Shown here one piece after another: positions 5,161 to 5,586 of a DNA stretch of 5,586 nucleotides (its first letter is position 1; each line of letters begins with the position of its first letter). The stretch spans positions 1-5,586 of the forward strand of contig JAXDAH010000178.1 in assembly GCA_034679905.1 (NCBI GenBank). Direction: 5' to 3'. A program made the position numbers and the translations under genes. Source of the DNA: JASEFH01 sp034679905 (GTDB lineage: Archaea; Halobacteriota; Methanomicrobia; Methanomicrobiales; JACTUA01). Under the pieces are notes generated by a model. That model was not told where the DNA came from and made no database searches. It worked only from the letters and a program-made list of their open reading frames with translations.

Positions 5161-5586
5161 ATGGAGAGAGAGTTCGTCATCGGGGTGACGGGAGCGAGCG
5201 GGAGCATCTACGCCCGGCGCCTGCTGGAGGTCCTCTGCCGCTCTCATCGGGTTCACATCGTCGTATCGGATACCGCACGCGAGCTCGCGTCCCACGAAGG
5301 CGTGGACCTTGACGGATTCGATGCGGCATACTACGACAACCGCGACCTGGCCGCGCCCATCGCCAGCGGATCGTACCGCTTCGAGCGGATGGCGATTGTC
5401 CCCTGCAGCGCCAAGACGCTCGCCGCCGTCAGCCACGGCCTGGCGGACACCCTGATCGGGCGGGCGGCGGACGTCGCCCTGAAGGAGAGGAGAGGGCTCA
5501 TCCTGCTGATGCGCGAGATGCCACTCTCCCGCGTTCATCTGCGCAACATGCTGCTCGCAGACGAGAGCGGTGCGACGGTGATGGTG
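5161..5586 (+). CDS. ubiX: Flavin prenyltransferase UbiX, C-terminus cut by window edge
   Basis: UbiX attaches a dimethylallyl group to FMN, making prenylated FMN, the cofactor of UbiD-type decarboxylases. The visible 142 residues, out of about 180-190, show the FMN-binding GVTGASGSIYARRLLE at 8-23, SDTAREL at 36-42, VPCSAKTLAAVSHGLADTLIGRAADV at 80-105, and the active-site segment RREMPLS-type LLMREMPLSRVHLRNML at 115-131. AGGAG at 5151-5155, five bases before the ATG, is a good ribosome site, and the gap from the HD stop is only 17 bases, so the two are probably co-transcribed. In archaea the likely customer is a UbiD-like enzyme; the modified mevalonate pathway uses a prenyl-FMN-dependent decarboxylase. 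No such partner is inside the window. The related bacterial flavoproteins of the Dfp/EpiD kind are excluded by the REMPLS segment. Confidence 0.94.
   Translation, partial: MEREFVIGVTGASGSIYARRLLEVLCRSHRVHIVVSDTARELASHEGVDLDGFDAAYYDNRDLAAPIASGSYRFERMAIVPCSAKTLAAVSHGLADTLIGRAADVALKERRGLILLMREMPLSRVHLRNMLLADESGATVMV

Noticed and set aside
1..5586. CRISPR array, insertion sequence or attachment-site repeats
   Set aside because: No regularly spaced direct repeats, transposase-like protein, or matching terminal inverted repeats with target duplication were found by eye.

Overview
The window looks like chromosomal DNA of a GC-rich euryarchaeal methanogen, probably of the Methanomicrobiales. The argument rests on a complete CofD (2-phospho-L-lactate transferase of coenzyme F420 synthesis) of archaeal type, a small archaeal elongation-factor-like protein, TATA-like boxes at archaeal spacing, and GGAG/GGTGA-type ribosome binding sites. 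The order-level assignment is inference from protein resemblance, not from a search.

Layout, left to right. A TIGR04255-family protein runs off the left edge on the + strand and ends at 648, followed by a T-tract. Converging on it are two minus-strand genes: cofD (2000 to 1095) and, downstream of it, a small unknown protein (993 to 733) that seems to start at TTG. They are separated by a strikingly AT-rich spacer (994-1094). To the right of cofD is a divergent promoter region with two competing inverted repeats, then a small + strand gene for an EF-Tu-domain-2-like protein (2218-2466). Next comes about 800 bases (2467-3267) with no convincing gene but many inverted repeats. A small standalone HNH-type protein follows (3268-3648), then a 289-base spacer with GC-rich hairpins and a TATA box, then an HD-domain phosphohydrolase (3938-5143) and, 17 bases on, the start of ubiX (flavin prenyltransferase), cut by the right edge.

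Functionally this is mostly housekeeping and cofactor metabolism: F420 from CofD, prenylated FMN from UbiX, and probable nucleotide hydrolysis from the HD protein. The HD gene and ubiX are probably co-transcribed. I do not see a complete new multi-gene system. The parts that the recognised genes do not explain are the inverted-repeat-rich stretch 2467-3267, with a possible minus-strand small gene or structured RNA and two mutually exclusive foldings, and to a lesser degree the lone HNH protein and the unknown 86-residue protein.
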